Shown: positions 53,862 through 62,833, counted from the first letter of the stretch. The stretch: 64,000 bases of DNA from Umboniibacter marinipuniceus (GCF_003688415.1 NZ_REFJ01000003.1:310001-374000); one strand, 5' to 3'. Program-made: numbers and translations. Notes: generated by a model from the letters alone, not told the origin.

Positions 53862-53988
53862 TAAGACCCTGCTGCAACGCAGCGACAGGCTGACGAGACT
53901 CTTCGCCCTCTAGGAAATGTAACCCACCCGTGATGAGTACCCCTACTGCGAATAACGCCATTGCCCAATTTAAAAAATCGGATTTCAT
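53845..53988 (-). CDS. Small single-pass membrane protein (47 residues)
   Basis: An ATG at 53988 with an AGGAG ribosome site 7 bases upstream opens a 47-codon frame ending at a TAA at 53845. The product starts MKSDFLNWAMALFAVGVLITGG, a membrane helix of about 18 residues after a short charged N-terminus, then a hydrophilic tail. It overlaps the 3' end of fau on the opposite strand by 17 bases. No family was recognised, so the function is unknown. Strong ribosome site, typical small-membrane-protein layout and location in an otherwise empty 356-bp gap support it. Confidence 0.55.
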   Translation of the reverse strand: MKSDFLNWAMALFAVGVLITGGLHFLEGEESRQPVAALQQGLISSAK

Positions 53989-54217
53989 CTCTCTACTCCT
54001 AGACTCTACACCCTATCCTCTGCGTGATTTAGGTGCGCTTTAATTATTATTTTGTTTCACTGCACTACTTTGGTGCACTTCAATCACTCAACATACAAAT
54101 ATTGCAACTAAATCGCAACATATAAGTAAGACTACTGAGTTTCAAGAAAGTTCACTACTAACCACTTAGCACTTAGTATGCCAACTAGTTGGCACCATGG
54201 CGATGTAAGGCGTTGTG
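53989..54217. other. Intergenic region between small ORF and ilvA
   Basis: An AT-rich gap of 229 bp that contains the promoter for the minus-strand small ORF and the sequence downstream of ilvA. I see no clear ilvA terminator and no second small gene. Confidence 0.4.
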
Positions 54218-55729
54218 TTAACTCATAAAGAGCTGAAAAGCGGGATTAGCGGTCTCATCTTCAATACTAAAACCAACTTGGGCCAACTTGGCAGTTAGTG
54301 TGTCGACCTCGGTTTCGTCAATTGCCAAGCCAAAGAGCACCCTGCCATACGCGGCGCCATGATTACGATAGTGGAATAAAGTGATACTCCACTCTCCACC
54401 TAACGCTGAGAGGAAATCTTTTAGCGCGCCGGGGCGCTCAGGGAAGCGGGTTCTAAACACTCGCTCATTTGGCAGTTGGCTAACCCCCCCCACCATGTAG
54501 CGAGTATGCACTTTAGCCAGCTCATTATCAGTCAAATCAACCACAGGGTAAGAACAATTTACCAGATGGCTATTTAGCTGAGCTCGATCGTCACCGCCGG
54601 CTCGCACCTGAACCCCCACAAATACCACGGCTTGGTCGGCACGGTTGTAACGATAATTAAATTCAGTGACAGCTCGCTTGCCTAGATTTTCGCAAAAAGC
54701 AGCGAAACTTCCCGGCTGCTCAGGAATTGTGACGGCAAACACCGCTTCACGCTGTTCGCCAATCTCCGTTCGCTCCGAGATGTAACGAAGACGGTCAAAA
54801 TTAGTGTTCGCCCCCGATTCAATCGCAATCAGTGCACCCTCTGAAGTATTCGCGTGTTCCGCATACTTCTTCAAGCCCGCAAGAGATAAAGCACCGGCGG
54901 GCTCTGCGATGGATCGAGTATCATCAAAAATGTCTTTTATCGCCGCGCAGATTTCATCTGTAGTACAGGTAATCACCTCATCAACAGTGTCTTTCAATAA
55001 TTCGAAGGTAACTTCACCAATTCGGGCAACCGCTACCCCATCTGCAAACAACCCTACCTTATCCAGGGTAGCTGGAGCACCTTGCTCTAGCGCATAGCGC
55101 AGGCACGCGGCATCCTCGGGCTCAACGGCGATTACCTTAATCTCTGGGCGAAGGAACTTAATCCAATTAGCACAGCCGGCGGCCAAACCGCCACCGCCGA
55201 CAGGCAAGAAAATAGCCTCTACCTGGGCTGGCATCTGTTTCAAGATTTCGACCGCAGCGGTTCCCTGACCAGCAATAACATCAAGATCATCAAAGGGATG
55301 GACATAAAAGAGCCCCTGTCGCTCCGATAACTCTTTAGCATGACCCGCCGCTTGATCAAAGGAATCGCCGTGAAGAACGACGTTCGCGCCACGGGTACGC
55401 ACACCGTCAATTTTTATTTGCGGTGTAGTTTGCGGCATCACAATGGTGGCGGCGATACCCATGTGGGTAGCGGCCATAGCTAGCCCTTGCGCATGGTTAC
55501 CCGCCGAAGCCGCAATCACACCCTTAGCTAACACTTCGGCAGGAAGCTGGAGTAACTTGTTATAGGCACCGCGAAGCTTGAATGAATGAACTGGCTGGAG
55601 ATCTTCTCGTTTCAGATAGATTGGACGACTAAAACGCGTTGATAGCCCCACCGCTTTGGTTAACGGTGTTTCAATCACTAAGTCATATATTCTCGCATCG
55701 AGAATCTTCTTAACTAACGAGTCTTTCAT
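54218..55729 (-). CDS. ilvA: Threonine ammonia-lyase, biosynthetic
   Basis: A 503-residue PLP enzyme converting threonine to 2-oxobutanoate and ammonia, the first step of isoleucine synthesis. The PLP lysine is in HSFKLRGAYNKLL, with SAGNHAQGLAMAA and the glycine loop PVGGGGLAAGCANWIKFL. The C-terminal 170 residues form two ACT-like regulatory domains (EQPGSFAAFCENLG and FPERPGALKDFLSALGG) that confer isoleucine inhibition. I chose the ATG at 55729 (MKDSLVKKILDARIYD); the frame extends 17 codons upstream without family similarity. It is divergent from rpiA, as in Pseudomonas. Confidence 0.95.
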   Translation of the reverse strand: MKDSLVKKILDARIYDLVIETPLTKAVGLSTRFSRPIYLKREDLQPVHSFKLRGAYNKLLQLPAEVLAKGVIAASAGNHAQGLAMAATHMGIAATIVMPQTTPQIKIDGVRTRGANVVLHGDSFDQAAGHAKELSERQGLFYVHPFDDLDVIAGQGTAAVEILKQMPAQVEAIFLPVGGGGLAAGCANWIKFLRPEIKVIAVEPEDAACLRYALEQGAPATLDKVGLFADGVAVARIGEVTFELLKDTVDEVITCTTDEICAAIKDIFDDTRSIAEPAGALSLAGLKKYAEHANTSEGALIAIESGANTNFDRLRYISERTEIGEQREAVFAVTIPEQPGSFAAFCENLGKRAVTEFNYRYNRADQAVVFVGVQVRAGGDDRAQLNSHLVNCSYPVVDLTDNELAKVHTRYMVGGVSQLPNERVFRTRFPERPGALKDFLSALGGEWSITLFHYRNHGAAYGRVLFGLAIDETEVDTLTAKLAQVGFSIEDETANPAFQLFMS

Positions 55730-55862
55730 GGAGCAGCCAACCTTTCTAATGATCTTCTCAGTGTACCGTGTTGGCGGCATAAGGTGTATAACAATTCTTC
55801 GTATTCCCGTGGGCTTAGCGTTATACTTAACTCAGCTTTAGCACACCATCATGGGAATCAAT

Positions 55863-56537
55863 ATGAACCAAGACCAGTTAAAAGCATCCGTCGCACAAGC
55901 GGCGCTGCAACACATTCTTCCGCAACTAAACAGCGATACCATACTAGGTATTGGCACTGGCTCTACGGCTAACTTCTTCATTGACTTCCTCGCTGAACAC
56001 AAAGGCGCCTTTGATGGTTGTGTGGCGTCATCGGAAGCATCAGCAGAGCGATTACGCGCTCACGGCATTCCCGTGTACGATCTGAATGAATCCGGCACCC
56101 TTGAATTCTATATTGATGGTGCGGACGAGAGTAATGAGCGCCTTGAACTCATCAAAGGTGGTGGCGCCGCGCTAACGCGCGAAAAAATTGTTGCGGCGGC
56201 GTCTAAAACCTTTATCTGCATTGCTGACGAATCAAAGTTGGTTAATGTCTTGGGCGAATTTCCTCTCCCGATAGAAGTGATTCCCATGGCGCGTAGCTAC
56301 GTGGCACGTGAGCTTGTGGCTATGGGTGCGGACCCTGTATATCGTGAAGGCGTGGTGACGGACAACGGGAATATTATTTTAGATCTCTACAACTTTCAGA
56401 TCGCCACACCACGCGCGATTGAAACCGCAATCAACCAAATTGTTGGCGTAGTGACTAATGGTCTATTTGCTAATCGACCGGCCGATATCCTGATGTTAGC
56501 TACTCAAGACGGCGTAGTGACAAAAACAGTGGGTTAA
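55863..56537 (+). CDS. rpiA: Ribose-5-phosphate isomerase A
   Basis: A 224-residue isomerase interconverting ribose-5-phosphate and ribulose-5-phosphate. Visible motifs are [17 protein letters not shown], the substrate-binding [41 protein letters not shown] and [12 protein letters not shown] chose the ATG at 55863 ([10 protein letters not shown]), aligned with E. coli RpiA; an ATG four codons earlier has no ribosome site. A hairpin follows the gene. Confidence 0.95.
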   Translation: MNQDQLKASVAQAALQHILPQLNSDTILGIGTGSTANFFIDFLAEHKGAFDGCVASSEASAERLRAHGIPVYDLNESGTLEFYIDGADESNERLELIKGGGAALTREKIVAAASKTFICIADESKLVNVLGEFPLPIEVIPMARSYVARELVAMGADPVYREGVVTDNGNIILDLYNFQIATPRAIETAINQIVGVVTNGLFANRPADILMLATQDGVVTKTVG

Positions 56538-56552
56538 ACTACCCAAGGAAAT

Positions 56553-56584
56553 AAGCCATCAAGTTTAGCGCTTGATGGCTTTCG
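56553..56584 (+). terminator. Hairpin after rpiA
   Basis: An 11-bp perfect stem (56553-56563 with 56571-56581) has a 7-base loop, starting 16 bases after the rpiA stop. It is followed only by TTTCGTC-type sequence, so it is a weak rho-independent terminator. Confidence 0.65.
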
Positions 56585-56694
56585 TCATTAGAAGTTGTTA
56601 TCTGGAATCCCAAGCACTGCTCTGGTGACAAGAACGAAGCCATTCCCCGTGCCAGTCACCATCTCCAACCACAGGTGGATTAAGCCCTTAGCGA

Positions 56695-57639
56695 CTAATC
56701 ATCTTCGGTTGAATTCTGTTTCGCCTCATTGAACAAATCACTCATCGACGATCGGAATTCCTCTGCATCATGCACCGGCGCAAAACGCAATTTTTCATTG
56801 AGAAGCAACTCATTATAGACGGCGGCCGACTCGGCATCGGTTGCGTCTTCGTTGACTTGAATATAAGTATCAAAACAAATCGCTATCAGCAACAAGTTAC
56901 ACGCCAAAGTTCGCTTTATAAAGTTCCAATGAGTCACCCAAGTGAGTGCTCCATAGAGCGTCAGCACAAGCAGTATAACCTTGCTGAGAAAGCCAACCAT
57001 TAGCAGAACCATTGACCCGCCTACGTTGTAGGAGAGCCAGCCAAGCAGATAAGTACCGACTTCCATCAACAGTGCGACACCAGCACCCAGTGCTAGTAAT
57101 TGCCAAAAATAGCCTTTACCACGCAGTAGTACACCCACTGCGTAGCCCCCGGCCGCCAGACCAAGTAGCCATAGATATTGTAAGACACCCGCGCGGAAGG
57201 AGCTCGCAACGCTAAACTCTTCAAAGCCATAAAGGTATTCAACGAACACACTATTGATGACGAGTAAAAAATAGGCAATCAACGCTATTGGCAATGAGCG
57301 TTTCAGGCTCGGCGGCAACGCTGGCGCCGACTGCACAGCATGATCCGTATCAATGACTTCAAAGACGTGTTCACCCAATTCAAATTTTTCGCCTGCCACT
57401 AACTGAATGCGATCGCCTAGCGAGCTACCAAAACGATTTCGAATACCATTTTCACTATTCGTGTCTAGCAGCCAAAACTTGCCGTCGTCGTCTTCAACAA
57501 CTTTCGCATGAGCTGGCGAGACATAACTATCGTGCAAACAGACGTCCATTTCTGCGGCCGAACCTAGACTTAGGTTATTACGCAGTGGTACCCGTTGTTC
57601 GTGCTGACGATGAGTTCGATACACTCTTAAAAGCATCAT
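56695..57639 (-). CDS. FHA-domain membrane protein
   Basis: A 314-residue protein. An N-terminal FHA domain lies at about residues 10-100 (LSLGSAAEMDVCLHDSYVSPAHAKV, then LLDTNSENGIRNRFGSSLGDRIQLVAGEKFELGEHVFEV). The S-x-x-H and N-G recognition residues of phosphothreonine-binding FHA folds are kept, although the usual GR turn reads GS. After a linker come about five hydrophobic helices (near residues 117-140, 150-170, 178-200, 203-230 and 240-255) and a short acidic tail. The FHA part would be cytosolic and would bind a phosphorylated partner. It overlaps the protease gene by 4 bp. The partner kinase is not in this window. Confidence 0.82.
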   Translation of the reverse strand: MMLLRVYRTHRQHEQRVPLRNNLSLGSAAEMDVCLHDSYVSPAHAKVVEDDDGKFWLLDTNSENGIRNRFGSSLGDRIQLVAGEKFELGEHVFEVIDTDHAVQSAPALPPSLKRSLPIALIAYFLLVINSVFVEYLYGFEEFSVASSFRAGVLQYLWLLGLAAGGYAVGVLLRGKGYFWQLLALGAGVALLMEVGTYLLGWLSYNVGGSMVLLMVGFLSKVILLVLTLYGALTWVTHWNFIKRTLACNLLLIAICFDTYIQVNEDATDAESAAVYNELLLNEKLRFAPVHDAEEFRSSMSDLFNEAKQNSTEDD

Positions 57640-58850
57640 AATACCGTCTCCAAGAGCTTATCGATCACCTGCTGCGCGGAGGATTTGCTCACCCCCTCCA
57701 AAGCTAGTGCGGTCATTGCCACTTGACCATCTTGAGGCGGGGAGCCGATCTTAAAATAGACATCGTACAAGGGTGCAAAGCGTTTATAGGCGCGAACGCA
57801 GACAATCGTTTTATGCCCACCATAACTGCCTTCTAAAAAGGCTTCATGACAGCTCATTGGACCAACGTAATCGGTATCGCTGGGAGATTGACGTCCCAAA
57901 TTCATTGCATCATGCACTTCAAACTCAAACTGCAGTGGACTGAGATCAATATTCTCAACTACCATCTGGTTGTAGATAATACTACCCGTTTGTAAATGCC
58001 GATTTAGATAGATACCTTCACGAGTTCGACAAGAGCGACTGATCACATTGGTCCGGCGTTCCTGCTGATCGTTGTTCGAAGCGCCCCAACAGCTGATGAA
58101 ATCCGTGACGGCTGCAATAGCTGGGCGGCCGCCTAGCGGCTCAACGGACCAATCTCCAGCTAACAGGGCTTCAATTCTAGCCGCTTCATCTGCCAGTAAT
58201 TGCTCGGAAACTTGCTCATCCAGAGGTGTCTCAATACCTATCTTCGACACCATCGTAGCCACCGCCGACAGCGGTACTAATAGGCTTAAATTATTTCCAT
58301 AGCCCGCGACATTAACACCAACAACCTCATTATTACTGTTTAACGCTGGTCCGCCGCTCATACCAGAATTCAACGCCCCCGAAAAATTGATTAGCCGGTG
58401 AAAGCGATGCGCAACCTCGCCATTCCAAGTCCCGGGAACAATAGTCTGCCCCAAATCCATTGGGTTACCGAAGGACAGAATTCTCGCCCCTTGAGAGGGC
58501 TCTTCGGCGGCAAGTTGAAGCGTTACATCAAGCGGAATATCAATCTTTAAGAGCGCCAAATCATTAATCACATCTACGGCAACAACCCTGCTTTCAATAA
58601 CCTCATCGGTGGCTGAAATAACCTCTAAACGATAGCCATTAGGGAAGTTAACCACGGATTGAATAACGTGGTAGTTGGTAATGAGATAGCCATCACCGGA
58701 TACCGCAAAACCACTGCCAATTGATGATTTCTGATCTGCCTGCGCATCCAGGACACGAATTTGAAATACGGCATTTAATTGGGTCTGATAATCACCGTCG
58801 GCACGGACGACTGACGATAGTAATAGCAATAGAATGAGCGTTAATCGCAT
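57636..58850 (-). CDS. Trypsin-like serine protease with C-terminal domain, secreted
   Basis: A 404-residue protein with a Sec signal (MRLTLILLLLLSSVVRA, cleavage near residue 18) and a trypsin-like/HtrA-like protease domain. The catalytic triad can be assigned: His in GYLITNYHVIQS (near residue 60), Asp in VINDLALLKID, and Ser in GALNSGMSGGPALNSN. The following GVNVAGYG supports an active protease. After about residue 200 there is a 200-residue C-terminal region with no PDZ motif that I recognise. It is 4-bp coupled to the FHA protein downstream and begins the base after the FAH gene's stop codon, suggesting one operon. Confidence 0.83.
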   Translation of the reverse strand: MRLTLILLLLLSSVVRADGDYQTQLNAVFQIRVLDAQADQKSSIGSGFAVSGDGYLITNYHVIQSVVNFPNGYRLEVISATDEVIESRVVAVDVINDLALLKIDIPLDVTLQLAAEEPSQGARILSFGNPMDLGQTIVPGTWNGEVAHRFHRLINFSGALNSGMSGGPALNSNNEVVGVNVAGYGNNLSLLVPLSAVATMVSKIGIETPLDEQVSEQLLADEAARIEALLAGDWSVEPLGGRPAIAAVTDFISCWGASNNDQQERRTNVISRSCRTREGIYLNRHLQTGSIIYNQMVVENIDLSPLQFEFEVHDAMNLGRQSPSDTDYVGPMSCHEAFLEGSYGGHKTIVCVRAYKRFAPLYDVYFKIGSPPQDGQVAMTALALEGVSKSSAQQVIDKLLETVL

Positions 58851-59528
58851 TTATAGTACCTCTGAGTTCGCTGTCCAGCGACTGCATAATGTGGCCGCTA
58901 GTTGATCACCTTTATGCAACGCGGTGACGCCCGCTGGGGTACCCGTTAACACAACGTCACCCGGTTCAAGCGTGAATGAACGCGATATCTCAGCCAGGAG
59001 ATCCATTGGTGACCAAAGCATTTGCGCTACTGACCCCACCTGCTGAAGGCGATCGTTCAAGTTTAACGACAGCGATAATTCATTGAACGGAGGGCAATCT
59101 TCACGCACTACAAACTCAGATAAAGCCAAGGCGCCATCGAAGCTTTTAGCTCGCTCCCAAGGATGTCCATTGTGCTTTAACTCGCCTTGAAGGTCTCGAA
59201 GAGTTAGATCGTAAGCTAAGCCAACACCAATGATTGCCGCCTCGGTGTCTGCCGCCGTAGCATTTCGAAGCTGCCTGCCCACCAGCAAGCTAATCTCCGT
59301 CTCAATATGACACTCGCCAAGGTCATCAGGAACAACAAAGTTCGGCACCATGGCGACCATCGCAGACGAAGGTTTGATAAATAAGAGCGGTTGCGATGGA
59401 ATTGGATTATTGAGTTCTTTCGCGTGGGCCGCATAATTCCGACCTACGCATACGGCCTTCGCATTGGGGAGATCAATGGACTCTCCTCCCCACCATCGGT
59501 GTTGGTACGTTGACAAATTAGGCTCCAT
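58851..59528 (-). CDS. Fumarylacetoacetate hydrolase-family protein (YcgM-like)
   Basis: A 225-residue enzyme of the FAH superfamily, often acylpyruvate hydrolase or oxaloacetate tautomerase. VCVGRNYAAHAKELNNPIPSQPLLFIKPSSAM contains the family substrate-binding segment. The metal-binding acids are in CHIETEISLLVG, and EPGDVVLTGTPAGVTALHKGD ends the fold. It is single-domain and of usual length. The stop codon directly abuts the protease start. Its link to the protease-FHA pair may be incidental. Confidence 0.88.
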   Translation of the reverse strand: MEPNLSTYQHRWWGGESIDLPNAKAVCVGRNYAAHAKELNNPIPSQPLLFIKPSSAMVAMVPNFVVPDDLGECHIETEISLLVGRQLRNATAADTEAAIIGVGLAYDLTLRDLQGELKHNGHPWERAKSFDGALALSEFVVREDCPPFNELSLSLNLNDRLQQVGSVAQMLWSPMDLLAEISRSFTLEPGDVVLTGTPAGVTALHKGDQLAATLCSRWTANSEVL

Positions 59529-59611
59529 ATCTGCATGAGATGCTGGTTAGGAAGTTGCTCTAGCAACTTTTTCTTTTAAGTATGGCAGCTCAGCAAGATA
59601 TGTACATAGCC

Positions 59612-61006
59612 TTAGTCAAACAGTTTTCCCGGATTAAGAATCCCAGCGGGGTCAAATAGTTGCCGCATTTGCTTCATCAGGCGTACTTCCTCCTCCGAAC
59701 GGCTGTAACTCAGAGCATGCTTCTTGAGTAGCCCAACCCCGTGTTCAGCCGAAACTGAGCCGCCCATCCGGGCAATTTCCTCAAAAATTAACGCGCTCAC
59801 TGCCTTGCATTGCTCCACAAACGCATCAACCGCCAATTCTTCGGGCTTCAAGATATTAAGGTGGAGGTTTCCGTCGCCAATATGGCCAAACCAACACACT
59901 TCGAAGGTTGGATAATGCTCAGCAACAATACTGTCAACCTTGGCGAGGAAAGCGGGGACCTTTGAGACTGAAACACTGAGATCGTTTTTATAGGGCGTGC
60001 GTGGTGCGATACTTTCAGAAATACCCTCACGTAAACGCCACAGCGATGCTGCCTGTTGTTCAGATTGACTCATCACGCCATCAACTACCCATCCTTCAAT
60101 CAGGCAGTGTTCAAAACAAGCGAGCGCTGCTTCGGTTTCTACCTCAGAGGCTGTTTCAACTTCCACTAGTGCGTAATAGGGGGCAGCTTCTGCCAGCGGT
60201 TGAGCCTCGCCAGAGTGAGCAAGATTGGCCTCCAGGGCATTATGAGAGAAGAACTCGAACGCATTAACCGATGTTTGCTGCTGAAAGCTAGCTAGTACCG
60301 ACATAAGATCAGTCATTTCGTTTACACCCAGCACCAAAACTGTTGCTGGCTTGGGAGCTGCACACAGACGAATGGTCGCCTCGGTAATTATGCCCAAGGT
60401 TCCTTCAGAGCCGACAAACAAATGACGAAGGTCATAACCGGTGTTATTTTTCAGTAATCCTTTATTGAGTTCTAGTAGCTCACCAGAACCTGTTACTACC
60501 GTCAATCCAGCTACCCAATCGCGTGTCATGCCGTAGCGTATCACTTTAATACCGCCGGCATTGGTAGCAATGTTTCCGCCGATCTGTGAACTTCCTGACG
60601 ACGCGAAGTCCACCGGATAAAACAGCCCCAAGTCTTCGGCATGCTGCTGCAGCTGCGCCGTCACCATTCCAGCCTCAACCTTTAGCGTCGAGCTCGCCAC
60701 ATCCGTTTCGATAAGTTTATTCATCTTATCTAAGGCGATAACCAACTCACCGTTTAATGCCGTTGCCCCACCGCTTAAACCGGTTCTACCGCCGGATGGT
60801 ACCAACGCTACTTGCTCGGTATTCGCCCAACGAACAATGGCTTGGACTTGTTCGGTAGTGGTTGGAAACGCAATCGCGCTGGGTTTTGGTGAATATTGCC
60901 TACACCAATCACCGCCGAAGTGCTGTAAATCAGCCTCATCAAGCAGTACATTAGTGTCACCTAGGATTTGGCGTAAGGCCTCGATTTGCGGCAAGCTTAA
61001 ATTCAC
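59612..61006 (-). CDS. FAD-binding oxidoreductase, D-2-hydroxyglutarate dehydrogenase-like
   Basis: A 464-residue flavoprotein of the vanillyl-alcohol-oxidase/GlcD family. The PCMH FAD-binding domain includes VRWANTEQVALVPSGGRTGLSGGA and FASSGSSQIGGNIATNAGGIKVIRYG. The C-terminal cap has the conserved GHIGDGNLHLNI and SAEHGVGLLKK motifs. The start is a GTG at 61006. It is divergent from serA, 110 bp apart. In Pseudomonas the enzyme in this place oxidises D-2-hydroxyglutarate formed by SerA to 2-oxoglutarate, and the same role is likely here. D-lactate dehydrogenase activity is an alternative. Confidence 0.87.
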   Translation of the reverse strand: MNLSLPQIEALRQILGDTNVLLDEADLQHFGGDWCRQYSPKPSAIAFPTTTEQVQAIVRWANTEQVALVPSGGRTGLSGGATALNGELVIALDKMNKLIETDVASSTLKVEAGMVTAQLQQHAEDLGLFYPVDFASSGSSQIGGNIATNAGGIKVIRYGMTRDWVAGLTVVTGSGELLELNKGLLKNNTGYDLRHLFVGSEGTLGIITEATIRLCAAPKPATVLVLGVNEMTDLMSVLASFQQQTSVNAFEFFSHNALEANLAHSGEAQPLAEAAPYYALVEVETASEVETEAALACFEHCLIEGWVVDGVMSQSEQQAASLWRLREGISESIAPRTPYKNDLSVSVSKVPAFLAKVDSIVAEHYPTFEVCWFGHIGDGNLHLNILKPEELAVDAFVEQCKAVSALIFEEIARMGGSVSAEHGVGLLKKHALSYSRSEEEVRLMKQMRQLFDPAGILNPGKLFD

Positions 61007-61116
61007 GTGAATGGCTCTCAGTAGCTAGTAATTATTGATGACCGCTAGATTAAAGTGAGCTCACTTTATCGGCAAGGCAAATATCACCGTTTTAATACAT
61101 TAAAAAGAGGTAACCC

Positions 61117-62346
61117 ATGGCTAGTATGTCGCTCGAGAAAAATCGTATTAAGTTTTTGTTGTTAGAGGGCGTCCACCCCTCAGCTATTGCCACCCTTAAT
61201 TCGGCAGGCTACAACGAGATTGAGGCGTTGAGTGGCTCTTTGGACGAGGATTCGCTCATTGAAAAGCTCAAGGGCGTTCACTTTGTTGGCGTTCGCTCCA
61301 GAACACAGCTTACCGAGCGAGTGATCGCCTCGGCGGACAAACTTATTGCCATTGGCTGCTTTTGTATCGGTACCAACCAAGTTGACCTGCCTGCTGCCCG
61401 TCGCCACGGAATCCCAGTATTCAATGCCCCCTATTCAAATACCCGAAGTGTGGCCGAGTTAGTGCTCGCCGAGGCAATCATGCTGGCCCGAGGTGTACCC
61501 GAAAAGAGCATGAAAGCGCATCGCGGTGAATGGCAGAAGTCAGCGGCCAAGTCGTGGGAAGTCCGAGGTAAGACGCTTGGTGTGGTGGGTTATGGATCAA
61601 TTGGTAGCCAGCTATCAGTCCTTGCCGAATCATTAGGAATGAAAGTTAAGTTTCACGATGTGGTAACAAAGCTGCCACTTGGTAATGCCGAACAAGCCGA
61701 CTCCCTCGAAGAGCTACTAAGAGAAAGTGACATCGTCACGCTTCACGTCCCAGAGACCGCAGCAACACAGGATATGTTTGGCGCAGCACAATTTTCGCAG
61801 ATGAAATCCGGAGCTATTTTCATTAATGCTGCTAGGGGCACAGTAGTCGTCATTGATGATTTAGTCGCAGCACTTAAATCTCAGCACCTAGGCGGCGCCG
61901 CAATAGACGTATTCCCCGTGGAGCCGCGCTCGAATAGTGAAACCTTTGAATCACCATTACGCGGCATTGATAATGTAATTTTGACGCCGCACGTTGGCGG
62001 CTCTACTCAAGAAGCACAAGAAAATATTGGTATTGAGGTAGCGCTAAAGTTTGCCAAATATAGTGACAATGGCACCACTACCAGCGCCGTAAATTTCCCA
62101 GAGGTGGCACTTCCAGAACACCACAACAGTCACCGTATCTTGCACGTTCATAAAAACGTCCCCGGAGTCTTGGCGGCAATTACTGATGTATTGTCTAGTA
62201 ACGGTGTAAATATCACTGGTCAATATCTTCAAACCGCTGAGGATATTGGCTATGTTGTGGTTGATGTTGAGCACGGTCAAGGTTCTAAAGCGCTTGATAA
62301 GCTATCCTCTATTGAGCACACCGTTCGCTGTCGAGTTCTTTTCTAA
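61117..62346 (+). CDS. serA: D-3-phosphoglycerate dehydrogenase
   Basis: A 409-residue NAD-dependent dehydrogenase, first step of serine synthesis. The Rossmann region is KTLGVVGYGSIGSQLSVLAESLGM, and the catalytic Arg, Glu and His are in INAARGTVV, the VFPVEP region and LTPHVGGST. The last 75 residues form an ACT domain (HKNVPGVLAAITDVLSSNGVNITGQ) giving serine feedback. The length matches the E. coli form. A strong AAAGAGG site precedes the ATG. Confidence 0.95.
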   Translation: MASMSLEKNRIKFLLLEGVHPSAIATLNSAGYNEIEALSGSLDEDSLIEKLKGVHFVGVRSRTQLTERVIASADKLIAIGCFCIGTNQVDLPAARRHGIPVFNAPYSNTRSVAELVLAEAIMLARGVPEKSMKAHRGEWQKSAAKSWEVRGKTLGVVGYGSIGSQLSVLAESLGMKVKFHDVVTKLPLGNAEQADSLEELLRESDIVTLHVPETAATQDMFGAAQFSQMKSGAIFINAARGTVVVIDDLVAALKSQHLGGAAIDVFPVEPRSNSETFESPLRGIDNVILTPHVGGSTQEAQENIGIEVALKFAKYSDNGTTTSAVNFPEVALPEHHNSHRILHVHKNVPGVLAAITDVLSSNGVNITGQYLQTAEDIGYVVVDVEHGQGSKALDKLSSIEHTVRCRVLF

Positions 62347-62360
62347 GCTGATGTGAACAG

Positions 62361-62400
62361 CTATCGGTAGTGTTTAGCGTCAAGCTCAGCCTACCGATAG
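62361..62400. terminator. Inverted repeat downstream of serA
   Basis: A perfect 10-bp inverted repeat (62361-62370 with 62391-62400) with a 20-base loop spans the end of the minus-strand membrane-protein gene and the serA 3' end. There is no T run. It may act as a bidirectional terminator. Confidence 0.45.
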
Positions 62401-62744
62401 AGCTTGGGAACGCGAAAATAGTATACCGCGTAGAGTATGGCGCTAAGCCAGATAAATCCGGCCAAAAACGCATGCATATAAGGGCTCAATAGCGCGTAAA
62501 CACTTCCTGCAGCACCCATGGCCACCAAATATTGCACCCCCACTCTTGCCGTCACGGGTCCATCCTCACGATTTGCGGGAAACAACCACACTAACAATCC
62601 ATAGAGGGCCACAATCGGCACCCAGGCTTTCCAAGAAAACAAAGTAACGAAGAATCCTGCAAACATTGATGCTGCCGCCGTGGCGATGGTCAAGCTGACC
62701 GGCTCTTTAAAACTGACCAGTTGAGTTAACGTTTCTCGAGTCAT
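62391..62744 (-). CDS. Small multi-spanning membrane protein, unknown
   Basis: A 117-residue protein with four predicted hydrophobic helices (about residues 18-35, 40-55, 70-88 and 92-110), a charged N-terminus and a basic C-terminal end. I recognise no family. It is the gene nearest downstream of the three double-glycine peptides on the same strand, 89 bp away with a hairpin between. A bacteriocin immunity protein would look like this, but the context is the only support. It could as easily be an unrelated housekeeping gene. Confidence 0.6.
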   Translation of the reverse strand: MTRETLTQLVSFKEPVSLTIATAAASMFAGFFVTLFSWKAWVPIVALYGLLVWLFPANREDGPVTARVGVQYLVAMGAAGSVYALLSPYMHAFLAGFIWLSAILYAVYYFRVPKLYR

Positions 62745-62793
62745 TGTAGCTCCCTGCTAAGTGATGATAACGTCCGTTGTTAATCAGAAGGTA

Positions 62794-62813
62794 ACACTGA
62801 GCAAGCTCAGTGT
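62794..62813. other. Short perfect hairpin between peptide 3 and the membrane-protein gene
   Basis: A 9-bp perfect stem (62794-62802 with 62805-62813) and a 2-base loop lie 21 bp after the stop of peptide gene 3. On the minus strand it is not followed by a T run, so it is better seen as an attenuator or an mRNA end stabiliser than a full terminator. Confidence 0.5.
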
Positions 62814-62833
62814 CACTGTTACTCCTTGTTGAA

